A stretch of 64,000 nt of DNA from Pseudomonas sp. B21-023 (lineage in GTDB: Bacteria > Pseudomonadota > Gammaproteobacteria > Pseudomonadales > Pseudomonadaceae), in contig NZ_CP087190.1 of assembly GCF_024749165.1 (NCBI RefSeq), forward strand, positions 5,553,501-5,617,500, in the 5' to 3' direction. The stretch's first letter is position 1, and each line of letters starts with the position of its first letter. The notes beneath the pieces are model-generated. The model did not search any database. It was not told the DNA's origin and saw only the letters and a list, made by a program, of their open reading frames with translations. Below are positions 1 to 8,722 of this stretch, piece by piece. A program made the position numbers and the translations under genes.

Positions 1-133
1 GGCCGAACTTGAGGCCGAACAGCACCAGCAGCGGCGCGATCACCGCCACCAGCGCGAGCACGGCGCACGCCGACAGCCGCGCATCGTTGCGGTAGTCCTG
101 CCAGGCCAGCCCGGCGATCAGCAGCGGGCGCAT
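1..133 (-). CDS. tagS: TagS-like ABC transporter permease, N-terminus (cut by window edge)
   Basis: Only the first 44 codons are present. The peptide begins MRPLLIAGLAWQDYRND and then runs into a long hydrophobic stretch (about residues 20-44), as expected for the first membrane helix of an FtsX/LolE-type permease. Its ATG overlaps the stop of the ABC ATPase gene by one base (TGATG), so the two are translationally coupled. In P. aeruginosa HSI-I the permease TagS sits next to the ATPase TagT and works with TagQ and TagR upstream of the PpkA kinase; the same place in the order here supports the name. The family assignment rests on context and one helix, since the rest lies outside the window. 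Confidence 0.7.
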   Translation of the reverse strand, partial: MRPLLIAGLAWQDYRNDARLSACAVLALVAVIAPLLVLFGLKFG

Positions 134-837
134 CAGGCCGCCCGCTCCAGGCACGCCGTGACGCCGCCATCGGCTTCGCGCCGGCAGGCCATGCGCAGCA
201 CTGTCAACCCGGCGTGGCGGGCCAGGGCCTCGTCGTGGGTGGCGACCACACAGGTCACCTGCCGCGCTTCGGCCTCGCACAGCAACAGCTGCATCACCCG
301 CTCGGCGTTGACCGGGTCGAGCGAGGCGGTCGGTTCATCAGCCAGAAGCAGCGTCGGGGCATGGGCCAGGGCACGGGCACAGCTGACCCGCTGGCGCTGG
401 CCGAGAGACAGGGTGGCGGGTTTCTTGCCCAGCTGGTCGTGTACATCCAGCGCTTCGGCCAGGCGCTCGACACTGCCGTCATCGCCGAGCCCCAGCAACT
501 GGCGCGGCAGAGAGATGTTGCCGCGCACATCGAGAAAACCCAGCAGCCCCCCCGCCTGCAGCACGTAGCCGAGGTGGCGGCTGCGCCAGTTGGCCAAACG
601 GTCGAGCTGCCGGCCGCGCCACAGCCCGGCGACATCCTCGTCGCCGAGGACGAAGCCCTCTGCCGCATCCGGCGCCAGCACCAGCGCCAGCAGGTCGAGC
701 AAGGTGCTCTTGCCGCAGCCGCTGGGGCCGACCAGCGCCACCCGCTCGCCCACGGCCAGGTGCAGCCGGTCGATCTGCAGGCTGTAGCGCTGGGCACCCT
801 GCCCGCGTGTCTTGCGCACTCCGTCCAGGCGGATCAT
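133..837 (-). CDS. tagT: TagT, ABC transporter ATP-binding protein of the T6SS phosphorylation pathway
   Basis: This 234-residue protein has all ABC ATPase landmarks: Walker A GPSGCGKST near residue 40, signature LSLGQRQRVSCARAL in the second half, Walker B LLLADEPTASLD just after it, and the switch histidine in VVATHDE. It resembles LolD/MacB-type ATPases that pair with FtsX-like permeases. The ATG at 837 overlaps the stop of ppkA (TGATG) and its own stop overlaps the permease start, so it lies in a tight operon. In HSI-I, TagT and TagS form an inner-membrane complex needed to activate PpkA; that role is inferred here. A longer open frame continues upstream but is only the complement of ppkA. 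Confidence 0.88.
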   Translation of the reverse strand: MIRLDGVRKTRGQGAQRYSLQIDRLHLAVGERVALVGPSGCGKSTLLDLLALVLAPDAAEGFVLGDEDVAGLWRGRQLDRLANWRSRHLGYVLQAGGLLGFLDVRGNISLPRQLLGLGDDGSVERLAEALDVHDQLGKKPATLSLGQRQRVSCARALAHAPTLLLADEPTASLDPVNAERVMQLLLCEAEARQVTCVVATHDEALARHAGLTVLRMACRREADGGVTACLERAA

Positions 838-3800
838 CACGGCAGCGTCGACAGCGGGACACGGTACAGGGCGTCGCCCGGTTCGGCCTTGCCGAAGCGC
901 ACCCAGTTGGCCATGTCGTTGTGGAAGGTCTCGTACAGGCGGATCTTCGAGTCCAGTTCGTCGATGAAGTCTTCCTGCTCGGCCACCGACAGCGACAGCC
1001 ACAGGTCCTGGGTCATGCTCAGGGACTTGCTGCGGTACGGCAGGCCGTCGAGGTATTCGCCGAGCACACCGCCCTGGGCCAGGTTGGCGCCCTTGCGCAA
1101 CGCGCCGGGGTCGCGGCTCATGTAGGCACTGGCGCTGGCGATCTCGTTGAAGAAGTCGCCTGGCGAGCTGCGGGTCTTGCGCGCGGCATCGACGATCAGC
1201 TTGAGCGACTGCTGCAGGTCGTTGAGCTGCAGCTTGGTCAGCATCACGCACACCTGCAGGGTCGGCAGCGCCGGGTTGGTCAGGTCGCGGTCGGCGGTCC
1301 AGGCGCTGACCAGTTGCGGCGCCTGGCTGGCGCCGTGGCGGCCAAGGAAGTCCATGTGCATGGCGTAGCCGATGGCCTGCGACTTGGCCGCCAGGCTCGA
1401 GGCCGAGGTCAGCAGCGGCACGGGTTGCGGTTGCTGGTTGCGCACCTGGTGCACCAGGTCGGCAAAGGTCGAGCCGATCTCGCGCACGCGGTCGCCGAAG
1501 GCACCGACTTCACCGCCCGGCACGCTGACGTAGAGGTCGCCGATCTGCGGGTTGCTGTCGGCGGTGAGCACACGGTACTGGGTCTCGGCCGCGCCGTGGT
1601 TCTTGAGCCCGGCGGGGGTGCGCAGGTGCAGGGCGTAGATCTTGATCTGCTTGCTCAGGGCGGCCTGGCGCACTTCGGCTTCGTTCATCTGGGTGCTGCT
1701 GAACGGGTCGTTCTTGCGCAGCGCGCCGGCATCGCTGACCAGCAGGATCAGGCGCCCGCCGTAGCCGGACCAGTCCATGCCCTCGACCGCCTGCATCACG
1801 CCGGCGAAGGCGTCCTCGTTGAACGAGTGGCTGGAGACGCTGGTGGCCTTGACCTGCGAGGCGGCCTTGAGGAAACGCGCCGGATCGCGGCCCTGCTCCA
1901 GGCTGACCAAGGTCTTGCTCAGGTACTCCAGGCCCGGGGTGCGCTTGACGCTGTTGCGAAAGCCGACCAAGCCGAAGCTGACGCTGTCCAGCTCGCCACG
2001 GGCCGCCAGTTGCTGTTGCAGCTCGCTGACCACCTGGCGCACCCGATCGATGTACGGCTGCATGGACACCGAGGTGTCCACCACCAGGACGATGCCGGTA
2101 CGGAAGCTGTTGTCGCCGACCGCCGCGACGCCGGCCGCCTTGGGCGCGCTGTCGCGGGCGCTGGCACCGGGGTCGATGGAGGCGATGTTGAGCAGTTGCA
2201 CCGGCTGGCCGCCGGCGTCGAAGCTTTCGCGGTAGTCGAAGATCGGCATCAGGTAGAACTGGTTCTGCGGCACGGCGCTGGCCGCCGGTTCCAGGGCCAT
2301 GACCTGGGGCACCTGGTCGGGGTTGTTCTGCGCCTTGAGCAGGCTGTCGCGAGCCAGCGGGGTGTCGTCGAGCAGATGCTGCACATCGTCCACCTGGCGC
2401 ATGAACATCACCGGTGAGCGGCCCGAGCGTTCGGTGAACTTCAGCACCAGGCTCTGTTTCCAGTCGCTGGTCTGCGCCGCCAGCAGCCAACCCTCGCGCT
2501 GGCCGTCGCTGGCGGCGCCGACCTGGACCCAGGCCTGGCCGCCGACGTCCTTGCGCTGGTAGACATAGAGCACGGAGAAAGCTGGCAGTGTCTCGCCCGA
2601 GGCATCGCCAGGCTGGGTCACCAGCTGGGCATCAGGCTTGGTCAGCACACGCTGGAACAGGGTCTTCTTGCCGGGCATCAGCAGTGGACGACCGTCGTCC
2701 GAGGCGGCCACCGGTGTGACTTTGGGTTCGGTGGGGGCCACGCTGTCGGCGGGCGCCTGCACCACCGGCGTTTCAGGCGCGGGCGCGTCATTGCCGCCGA
2801 GCAACCAGAAGAACGCGCCGCCCAGCCCCAGCGCCGCCGCGATCGCCACCGCCAGCACGGCCTTGGCCGGCTTGTTCGAGGCGGGCTTCACAGCGGGCGC
2901 GGGCTTGGGTTCGGACCGCCGGGCAGGCTCGCTCACGGGAGCGGCAACGGCTTGCGGAATATTGATGGACACCGGCTGCGGGATGGCCGGTGGCGGGATC
3001 GGCAGCGGGCGAACCAATGTGCTGTCGTTGTCCTCGACCGGCGCCTGGACCGTCAGGCGATCCAGCGCCGCCAGCAACGCCGCCGCGTCGGCGAAGCGCT
3101 CGTTGGGATCCTTGGCCAGCAGACCGCGCAGGATGTCCTGGTAGCGGCCATGTTCGATGGGCAGTTCCGGTAACGGCTCGGTCAGGTGCGCCAACGCCGT
3201 GGACAACGCATCGGTGCCGTTGTACGGCAGCTTGCCGACGAGGATTTCGTACAGCACCACACCCAGTGCATACAGGTCGGCGCGCCCGTCGATGTCCATG
3301 CCGCGTGCCTGTTCAGGGCTCATGTAGCTCGGCGTGCCGACGGCGAAACCGGCCTGGGTGAATTGGGTGCGGTCATCCAGCGACTTGGCGATGCCGAAGT
3401 CCGATAGCACCGCGGTGCCGTCGGCGCGGAACAGGATGTTGGCGGGCTTGACGTCGCGGTGCACCAGGCCCTGGGCGTGGGCATAACCCAACGCCTGGGC
3501 GATCTGGCGCACGTAGACGAGGCCCTGCTCGGGCGTCAGCCCCGCGGCGATCCGCTCCTTCAGCGTGCCGCTGGGCAGGTACTCCATGGCCATGTAGTAC
3601 AGCTCGCCGACGTTGCCGATGTCGTGGATGGTGGCGATGTTCGGGTGCGCCAGCCGCGCCAGGGTTCGGCCCTCGCGCAGGAAGCGCTCGCAGAAGGTCG
3701 GGTCGGCGGCCAGGCTCGCCGCCATGATCTTCAGCGCCACCTTGCGCTCCAGGGAGCGCTGGGTGGCGAGGTACACGCTGGCCATGGCGCCCTGGCCAAG

Positions 3801-3839
3801 CTCGCTGTCGATATCGAATCCGGGAATCTGCATGTCCAT
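837..3839 (-). CDS. ppkA: PpkA, T6SS-associated serine/threonine protein kinase with vWA domain
   Basis: This 1000-residue protein starts with a Hanks-type kinase domain (about residues 7-260) showing a glycine-rich loop LGQGAMASVY, the lysine in VALKIM, catalytic HRDVKPANI and the DFG motif SDFGIAKS. A proline-rich linker and one transmembrane helix (about 326-348) follow, then a large periplasmic part with a von Willebrand A domain near residues 580-760, whose metal site begins VVDTSVSM. This is the architecture of P. aeruginosa PpkA, which phosphorylates the FHA-domain protein and so switches on secretion. It lies seven bases after pppA, its opposing phosphatase, and directly before tagT. 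A second Met at codon 3 is a possible start. Confidence 0.95.
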   Translation of the reverse strand: MDMQIPGFDIDSELGQGAMASVYLATQRSLERKVALKIMAASLAADPTFCERFLREGRTLARLAHPNIATIHDIGNVGELYYMAMEYLPSGTLKERIAAGLTPEQGLVYVRQIAQALGYAHAQGLVHRDVKPANILFRADGTAVLSDFGIAKSLDDRTQFTQAGFAVGTPSYMSPEQARGMDIDGRADLYALGVVLYEILVGKLPYNGTDALSTALAHLTEPLPELPIEHGRYQDILRGLLAKDPNERFADAAALLAALDRLTVQAPVEDNDSTLVRPLPIPPPAIPQPVSINIPQAVAAPVSEPARRSEPKPAPAVKPASNKPAKAVLAVAIAAALGLGGAFFWLLGGNDAPAPETPVVQAPADSVAPTEPKVTPVAASDDGRPLLMPGKKTLFQRVLTKPDAQLVTQPGDASGETLPAFSVLYVYQRKDVGGQAWVQVGAASDGQREGWLLAAQTSDWKQSLVLKFTERSGRSPVMFMRQVDDVQHLLDDTPLARDSLLKAQNNPDQVPQVMALEPAASAVPQNQFYLMPIFDYRESFDAGGQPVQLLNIASIDPGASARDSAPKAAGVAAVGDNSFRTGIVLVVDTSVSMQPYIDRVRQVVSELQQQLAARGELDSVSFGLVGFRNSVKRTPGLEYLSKTLVSLEQGRDPARFLKAASQVKATSVSSHSFNEDAFAGVMQAVEGMDWSGYGGRLILLVSDAGALRKNDPFSSTQMNEAEVRQAALSKQIKIYALHLRTPAGLKNHGAAETQYRVLTADSNPQIGDLYVSVPGGEVGAFGDRVREIGSTFADLVHQVRNQQPQPVPLLTSASSLAAKSQAIGYAMHMDFLGRHGASQAPQLVSAWTADRDLTNPALPTLQVCVMLTKLQLNDLQQSLKLIVDAARKTRSSPGDFFNEIASASAYMSRDPGALRKGANLAQGGVLGEYLDGLPYRSKSLSMTQDLWLSLSVAEQEDFIDELDSKIRLYETFHNDMANWVRFGKAEPGDALYRVPLSTLP

Positions 3840-3846
3840 GGTGTCT

Positions 3847-4566
3847 TCAGCTGGCCTTCACGACGACGGCGGTGATGTTGTCGGGGGCGCCACGGGTCAG
3901 CCCCAGGTGTACGAGACTGCGCACCACCTCATAAGGGTCGGCGTGGCCGAGCACCTCGGCGATCTCGTGGTCCTCGGCGGTCTTGTTCAGGCCGTCGCTG
4001 CACAGCAGGTAGGTGTCGCCGGGCTGCACCTGCAAGGCAACGGCCTGCAGCTCGAGGTGGTCCTCGACGCCGATGGCGCGGGTGACGATATTGCCGCGAG
4101 GGTGCACACGGGCTTCGGCTTCGTTGAGCAGGCCGCTGTCCTGCAGCTCCTGGACATAGCTATGGTCGTGGCTCAGGCGCTCGATGCGGCCGTCGCGCAG
4201 GCGGTACAGGCGGCTGTCGCCGGCCCACAGGCCAATCGCCTGGTCGCCACGCGCCGCCAGCACCACCACCGTGCTGCCCATCATCGCCACGCCACGGCGC
4301 GCGGTTTCCTCGCGCACGATGCCGTTGACCCAGGCCAGGCCGTCGCGCACCTCGCCGCTGAAGTCGTCGAGCGAGTCGAGCATCGGCAAGCTGCGCAGGC
4401 TGTCCATGGCCAGGCTGCTGACATAATCGCCCGCCGCATGGCCGCCCATGCCGTCGGCCACCGCCCACAGGCCTGCCCAGGTCAACTCCAGGCAGGCGTC
4501 CTCGTTGATCTTGCGCACCATGCCGACATGGCTGTAGCTGGCCGCTGTGAACTGCATGCCGGTCAT
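3847..4566 (-). CDS. pppA: PppA, PP2C-type serine/threonine phosphatase of the T6SS
   Basis: The protein has 239 residues, a usual size for a stand-alone PP2C phosphatase. Metal-binding motifs are visible: NEDACLE near the N-terminus, VADGMGGHAAGDYVS, a central GDSRLYRLRDG, LCSDGLNK, and the terminal DNITAVVV. PppA reverses PpkA phosphorylation of the FHA protein and so silences or resets the apparatus. The ATG at 4566 overlaps the stop of tagF (ATGA). A second in-frame ATG three codons later is possible, but the first fits the coupling. The gene lies between tagF and ppkA, as in HSI-I. Confidence 0.95.
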   Translation of the reverse strand: MTGMQFTAASYSHVGMVRKINEDACLELTWAGLWAVADGMGGHAAGDYVSSLAMDSLRSLPMLDSLDDFSGEVRDGLAWVNGIVREETARRGVAMMGSTVVVLAARGDQAIGLWAGDSRLYRLRDGRIERLSHDHSYVQELQDSGLLNEAEARVHPRGNIVTRAIGVEDHLELQAVALQVQPGDTYLLCSDGLNKTAEDHEIAEVLGHADPYEVVRSLVHLGLTRGAPDNITAVVVKAS

Positions 4567-5219
4567 CCGATCCGCGCCTCGCTACTCAATAGAAAACCGG
4601 CGAAATCCTCGCTGCGCGGCAAGCCCGCGCAGCGCATCAACCCCGGGGCGATCCGTTCGGAACCCTTGCCCCACCAAAGGCTCATGCCTTCGCAGGCGCA
4701 TTCGGCCAAGGCCAGTGCGCGCCCCTGCGGCGTGGTCGCATCCAACCGCTGCAACCCGCCCACCGTCACACGCGGTTCTTGCACAAGCGGCCTCGCGAAG
4801 CGAAACGGCTGCAAAGCGGCCTCGAACGCCTCGAAGACGGCACCCGGCTCAAGCGTCGCCAGCAAGGTTTCCTCGACCGCCTCGAACCATTCCTCGGCCC
4901 CGGCCACCACAGGCGCCAGCGGCTCCCCCGGCTCCAGCACCTGGGCCACGGTCAGCGGGAAGTACCGCCCCACCCGGTCGATGCTCGGCATCAGCACCCC
5001 GACCACCCCCTCGGGCCCGCAAAGCCCCGGCGCCAGGGCGAAACGCCACAAGGGGCTCACCAGATAGGCCTCGAGCCAGCGCTCGCCCAGGGCCTGCTGG
5101 CTCGCCTGGATCCCCGCCGCCAGCCACTGGTCCCAGGGCTGGATGAAACCGTGCGGCAGGCCGCGGCTGACAAAGTCGCCGCGGCAGGCCAGCTTTCCGT
5201 AGAAACCCACGTCGTTCAC
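4563..5219 (-). CDS. tagF: TagF, post-translational repressor of the T6SS
   Basis: The 218-residue protein opens with VGFYGKLACRGDFVSRGLP, the conserved start of the TagF/ImpM family, and carries the family features WDQWLAAG and WRFAL. In P. aeruginosa, TagF blocks T6SS assembly independently of the kinase pathway by acting on the FHA protein. Here TagF is a separate gene and is not fused to PppA, as it is in some other bacteria. It overlaps tssM by four bases at its start and pppA by four bases at its end, so the regulatory genes are translated together with the membrane-complex genes. Confidence 0.92.
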   Translation of the reverse strand: MNDVGFYGKLACRGDFVSRGLPHGFIQPWDQWLAAGIQASQQALGERWLEAYLVSPLWRFALAPGLCGPEGVVGVLMPSIDRVGRYFPLTVAQVLEPGEPLAPVVAGAEEWFEAVEETLLATLEPGAVFEAFEAALQPFRFARPLVQEPRVTVGGLQRLDATTPQGRALALAECACEGMSLWWGKGSERIAPGLMRCAGLPRSEDFAGFLLSSEARIG

Positions 5220-8200
5220 AGATGCTCCGGCAGGCTGAAACCGCTGAGCACTCGGCTGCGGAACGGGTTGAAGGCGCTGCTGGCACGCAGCTCGTAGGAC
5301 ACGCTGGCGCCGTCGACGCGCAGGCGCAGGTTGAAGCGCTCCGGCGAGCCGCCGGCCACCAGGTCGGACTGGTCAAGCAGGCGGAACCAGGCCCACGGCC
5401 CTTCCACGGTCAGCCCCGAACGGCCAGAGGCCGACGGTGGCGAGATCGACAGGCGCACCACACCGATGCTGTTGGGGTTCGGCCACTGCAACGCCACCGG
5501 CCGGCTCGGGCCGTGGTCGTAGCTCACCTGCTGGCCGTCGAGGTCTAGCAGGAACTGGGTGATGGTCGCGTCCATCGCCACCGGCTTGAGCTCGAAGCGC
5601 ACCCCCGGCTGCACGCCGTTGCTGTTGCGGAAGAACGCGTCGCGGATGCTCGCCGCGCGCTGGAAGGTGTACAGCACGTTGCTGTTGATCCCCAGCTTCT
5701 GCGCCGCGCCGGGCTGCCAGCTCCAGGGCGTGCTCGACGTGTTGACGTAGGGTTGCAGGTACTTGCGGAAGTAGTTGTCCATGACCCCGCCGACGCCGAA
5801 GAACAGGCCGAAGTCTTCCAGGGTCGCATCCCGCGAACTGCCGGCCACCAACGGGTAGCGGCCGCTGAGGGACTGACGGTAGACATTGACCACTTCGCTG
5901 GTCCAGGCGGCGTTGAGCTGGTTGCGCACCCCACCCATGACCAGGTTGTGGGTCGAGCCAAGCACCGAGCTCACCAGGTTCTGCACCACCTTCGGCTGAC
6001 GCGCGGCCCCCAGGGCAACACGCTGCGCCGCGGCCTGGGCCTGGTTCTTGGCCTCGCCCAGCAGCGCGTCGCCGCTGGCGCCGACCATGGCGCTGACCTG
6101 CACGTACAGGGCGTTGAGGTCGGTAAGCAGGCCATCGATGGCCGCAGGCTGGCCTTCGCCGGTTTCCACCAGGCCGGCCAGCTCGGCGAAGTGCGCGGTG
6201 ACCGGGTCCACCTCACGGGCGGCCGGGTTGTCGCTGGGCAGCGGCGCATCGCCGAGCAGGCCGCCCAAGCGTTGGCGCAGTTGATCGACACCGGCCTGCT
6301 CGGCTTTGGCCTGGACCTTGTCGAGGGTGGTCGGCTGAGCCAGGTTGGTCTCCTTGGCGACCGCCTGCAGCAGCTTCTTCATCGGCGATGTCGGCCCGGA
6401 CAGCACCCGCAGCACATCGGCGGCCTGGCCGACACTGGTGATCGGCACGAAGTCCAGGTCGGCCAGCAAGGCATCCCAATGGCGGATGTAGTCCTGGTAG
6501 TACAGCTGCAGCACATCGTCGGCCAGGCGCTTGGCATCGGCCGACTCGCTGGCCTCGCGGCCCAGCACCCAGCGCTCCTCGGCCAGGGTCTCGCTGTGGG
6601 CCAGGCTGGCGGCGAGGAAGGCCTTGCGGTAACCCTCGACGGTGAAGATACCCGGCAGCGGCTCGCTCAATGGCTTGCCGTCCTTGAAGCGGAACACCAG
6701 CGCGGCGTCACGCCCGGCGGCATCGCTGACCCGGAAATCGCTGACCCCGGCGGGCAGCTTCTGGCGCTTGACCCGGTCGTAGACCCGTTGGGCCACCGGC
6801 AGTTGCTGCAGCTGGCGACGGGTGTCGTCGATCAGGCGCTGGTCCAGGCGGGCGTTCGGCGGACGCTTGTCGAACAGCGCCGCCAGGTGCTGCTCCAGGG
6901 CCTGGCGCAGGTCCGGCGCCAGGTCGCGCGGCAGGCTGCGCTCCCAGTCCAGGGTGACCCAGGCCTTGATGAACTCGGCGTCGTAGTGTTCGCCGTCGGC
7001 CAGCATGAGGTAGGCCTTGAGCCCCTCGTAGAGGTAGTCGGACGGACCACCGCCGTACAGCTGCTCCTCGATGCGGGTGACCAGGCGCGGGGCGAAGATG
7101 GCGATCAGCAGCTTGCGGTAGACGCTGTCCGACTCGCCTTCGAGCATGTCGCCCTGGTACAACCCCAGGCCCTCGGCCCAGCCGGGCGGATCTTCGGCCA
7201 GGCGGCGCACGCCATTGAGCAGCGGCAGCACCTCGACCACGTTGCGCTGCGCCGGGCTCAGCTCCTGCAAGCTCTTGCCCAGCGGCTTGAGGCGGCTGTC
7301 GACCTCGGCGATGTATTGCTGGTTGGCGCGGTAGCTCAGGGTCCACAGGGTACCGACCACCAGCACCAGGGCCACGCTCAGGACCAGGGCGCCACGGGCG
7401 ATCCACTTGCGCCGCTGCTCGACCTTCGGGTTGCTGCCGACCAGGCCGCGCTCGGCGAAGGCCACGGCGCTGAACAGTTTCTCGATGAAGTAGCTGCGCC
7501 CGGTGCCGTTCTGTCGCGCCAGGTGGGCACGGTCCAGGCCCATGCTCTGGGCCATGCTGCCGATCAGGCGGTCGATGGGGCTGCCTTCCTGGGTACCGCT
7601 GGTGAAGTACACACCGCGCAGCAGGGCGCGCTCTTCGAAGGCGTTGGGTTTGAAGATACCGTCGAGGAAGGTTTTCAGGTTGCCGCGCAAGGCGGCGAAC
7701 TGCTGGACGAAGCCGTAGACCAGGTCGCGCCGCGCCGGATCGCGCTCCTGCTGCAGGCGCTCGACCAGGCGTTGGTTCAGGCGCTGCTCCAGCAAGGCGA
7801 ACTCGCCGCCGAACAGCGCCAGCGCCCCGTCGCCCTGCTGGCCATCGTCGAGCGGGAAGGTCATGCCCCATACCTGGGCGCGCTCCTCCTTGCTCAGAGT
7901 GTCGAAGAACTCCATGAACCCGGGCACCAGGTCGAGCTTGGTCAGCATCAGGTAGATCGGGAAGCGCACCCCCAGCTGGCTGTACAGTTCCTGGATGCGG
8001 GTACGGATCGCCGCCGCGTGCGCGGCGCGCTCGGCGTCACTGCCCAGCAGCAGGTCGGACAGGCTGATGGCGATGAACGCGCCGTCGATGGGGCGGCGTG
8101 AGCGTTGGCTCTTGAGCAGGTCAAGGAAGCCCAGCCAAGCCGCCTTGTCCACCTGGGCATGGCTGTCCTGGGTGGTGTAGCGGCCGGCGGTGTCCAGCAG

Positions 8201-8722
8201 CACGGCCTGGTCGGTGAACCACCAGTCGCAGTTGCGCGTCCCGCCAACACCACGGATGGCGCCTTCGCCCAGCTGCGCCGCCAGCGGGAAGTGCAGGCCG
8301 GAATTGACCAACGCAGTGGTCTTGCCCGATCCGGGCGGGCCGATGATCACGTACCACGGCAGTTCATACAGGTTGCGTCGCTCGTCGCCGCCCAGGCGTG
8401 CCTTCTTCAGCAGCACCAGGGCTTCGTCCATGCGTTGGCGCAGGGTCGCCAGCTCTTCGGCGGTGGCCACGCTGGCTGGGTCCGGCGCGGTCTCTGCGGC
8501 CAGGCTCTGCATGACCTTGGCTGCCTGGCGCCGGGCCTGGACGATGCGCCATACGCGGTAGGCGATCCACACTGCGAACAACAGGGCGATCAGCACCAGG
8601 CGCGGGGCGGCCGGCACCAGCATGTCCAGCAGCGGGCCGAGGAACCAGATGATCAGGCTCAGGGCCAGCAGGCCCAGCAGCGGAATCACCCAGCGAATGA
8701 CAAAACTGAAAAACGCCTTCAC
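5216..8722 (-). CDS. tssM: TssM (IcmF), inner-membrane component of the T6SS membrane complex
   Basis: At 1168 residues this is the normal size for TssM. Two N-terminal membrane helices (about residues 5-29 and 42-58) precede a cytoplasmic domain with an intact Walker A motif GPPGSGKTTAL (about 127-138) and a Walker B-like LLDTAGRYT. A third helix lies near 441-463, and the remainder is the large periplasmic region that contacts TssJ. Some TssM proteins have lost the Walker A site; this one keeps it. TssM with TssL and TssJ forms the trans-envelope complex on which the baseplate docks. The gene overlaps tssL by four bases. Confidence 0.96.
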   Translation of the reverse strand: MKAFFSFVIRWVIPLLGLLALSLIIWFLGPLLDMLVPAAPRLVLIALLFAVWIAYRVWRIVQARRQAAKVMQSLAAETAPDPASVATAEELATLRQRMDEALVLLKKARLGGDERRNLYELPWYVIIGPPGSGKTTALVNSGLHFPLAAQLGEGAIRGVGGTRNCDWWFTDQAVLLDTAGRYTTQDSHAQVDKAAWLGFLDLLKSQRSRRPIDGAFIAISLSDLLLGSDAERAAHAAAIRTRIQELYSQLGVRFPIYLMLTKLDLVPGFMEFFDTLSKEERAQVWGMTFPLDDGQQGDGALALFGGEFALLEQRLNQRLVERLQQERDPARRDLVYGFVQQFAALRGNLKTFLDGIFKPNAFEERALLRGVYFTSGTQEGSPIDRLIGSMAQSMGLDRAHLARQNGTGRSYFIEKLFSAVAFAERGLVGSNPKVEQRRKWIARGALVLSVALVLVVGTLWTLSYRANQQYIAEVDSRLKPLGKSLQELSPAQRNVVEVLPLLNGVRRLAEDPPGWAEGLGLYQGDMLEGESDSVYRKLLIAIFAPRLVTRIEEQLYGGGPSDYLYEGLKAYLMLADGEHYDAEFIKAWVTLDWERSLPRDLAPDLRQALEQHLAALFDKRPPNARLDQRLIDDTRRQLQQLPVAQRVYDRVKRQKLPAGVSDFRVSDAAGRDAALVFRFKDGKPLSEPLPGIFTVEGYRKAFLAASLAHSETLAEERWVLGREASESADAKRLADDVLQLYYQDYIRHWDALLADLDFVPITSVGQAADVLRVLSGPTSPMKKLLQAVAKETNLAQPTTLDKVQAKAEQAGVDQLRQRLGGLLGDAPLPSDNPAAREVDPVTAHFAELAGLVETGEGQPAAIDGLLTDLNALYVQVSAMVGASGDALLGEAKNQAQAAAQRVALGAARQPKVVQNLVSSVLGSTHNLVMGGVRNQLNAAWTSEVVNVYRQSLSGRYPLVAGSSRDATLEDFGLFFGVGGVMDNYFRKYLQPYVNTSSTPWSWQPGAAQKLGINSNVLYTFQRAASIRDAFFRNSNGVQPGVRFELKPVAMDATITQFLLDLDGQQVSYDHGPSRPVALQWPNPNSIGVVRLSISPPSASGRSGLTVEGPWAWFRLLDQSDLVAGGSPERFNLRLRVDGASVSYELRASSAFNPFRSRVLSGFSLPEHL

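Noticed and set aside
807..2417. Long plus-strand open frame opposite ppkA
   Set aside because: High-GC antisense shadow: low-complexity Ala/Gly/Arg/His sequence with no family features, while the minus strand encodes a clear kinase.
5753..8101. 782-codon plus-strand open frame opposite tssM
   Set aside because: Repetitive Gln/Ala/Gly/Val composition and no motifs; tssM on the other strand is unambiguous.
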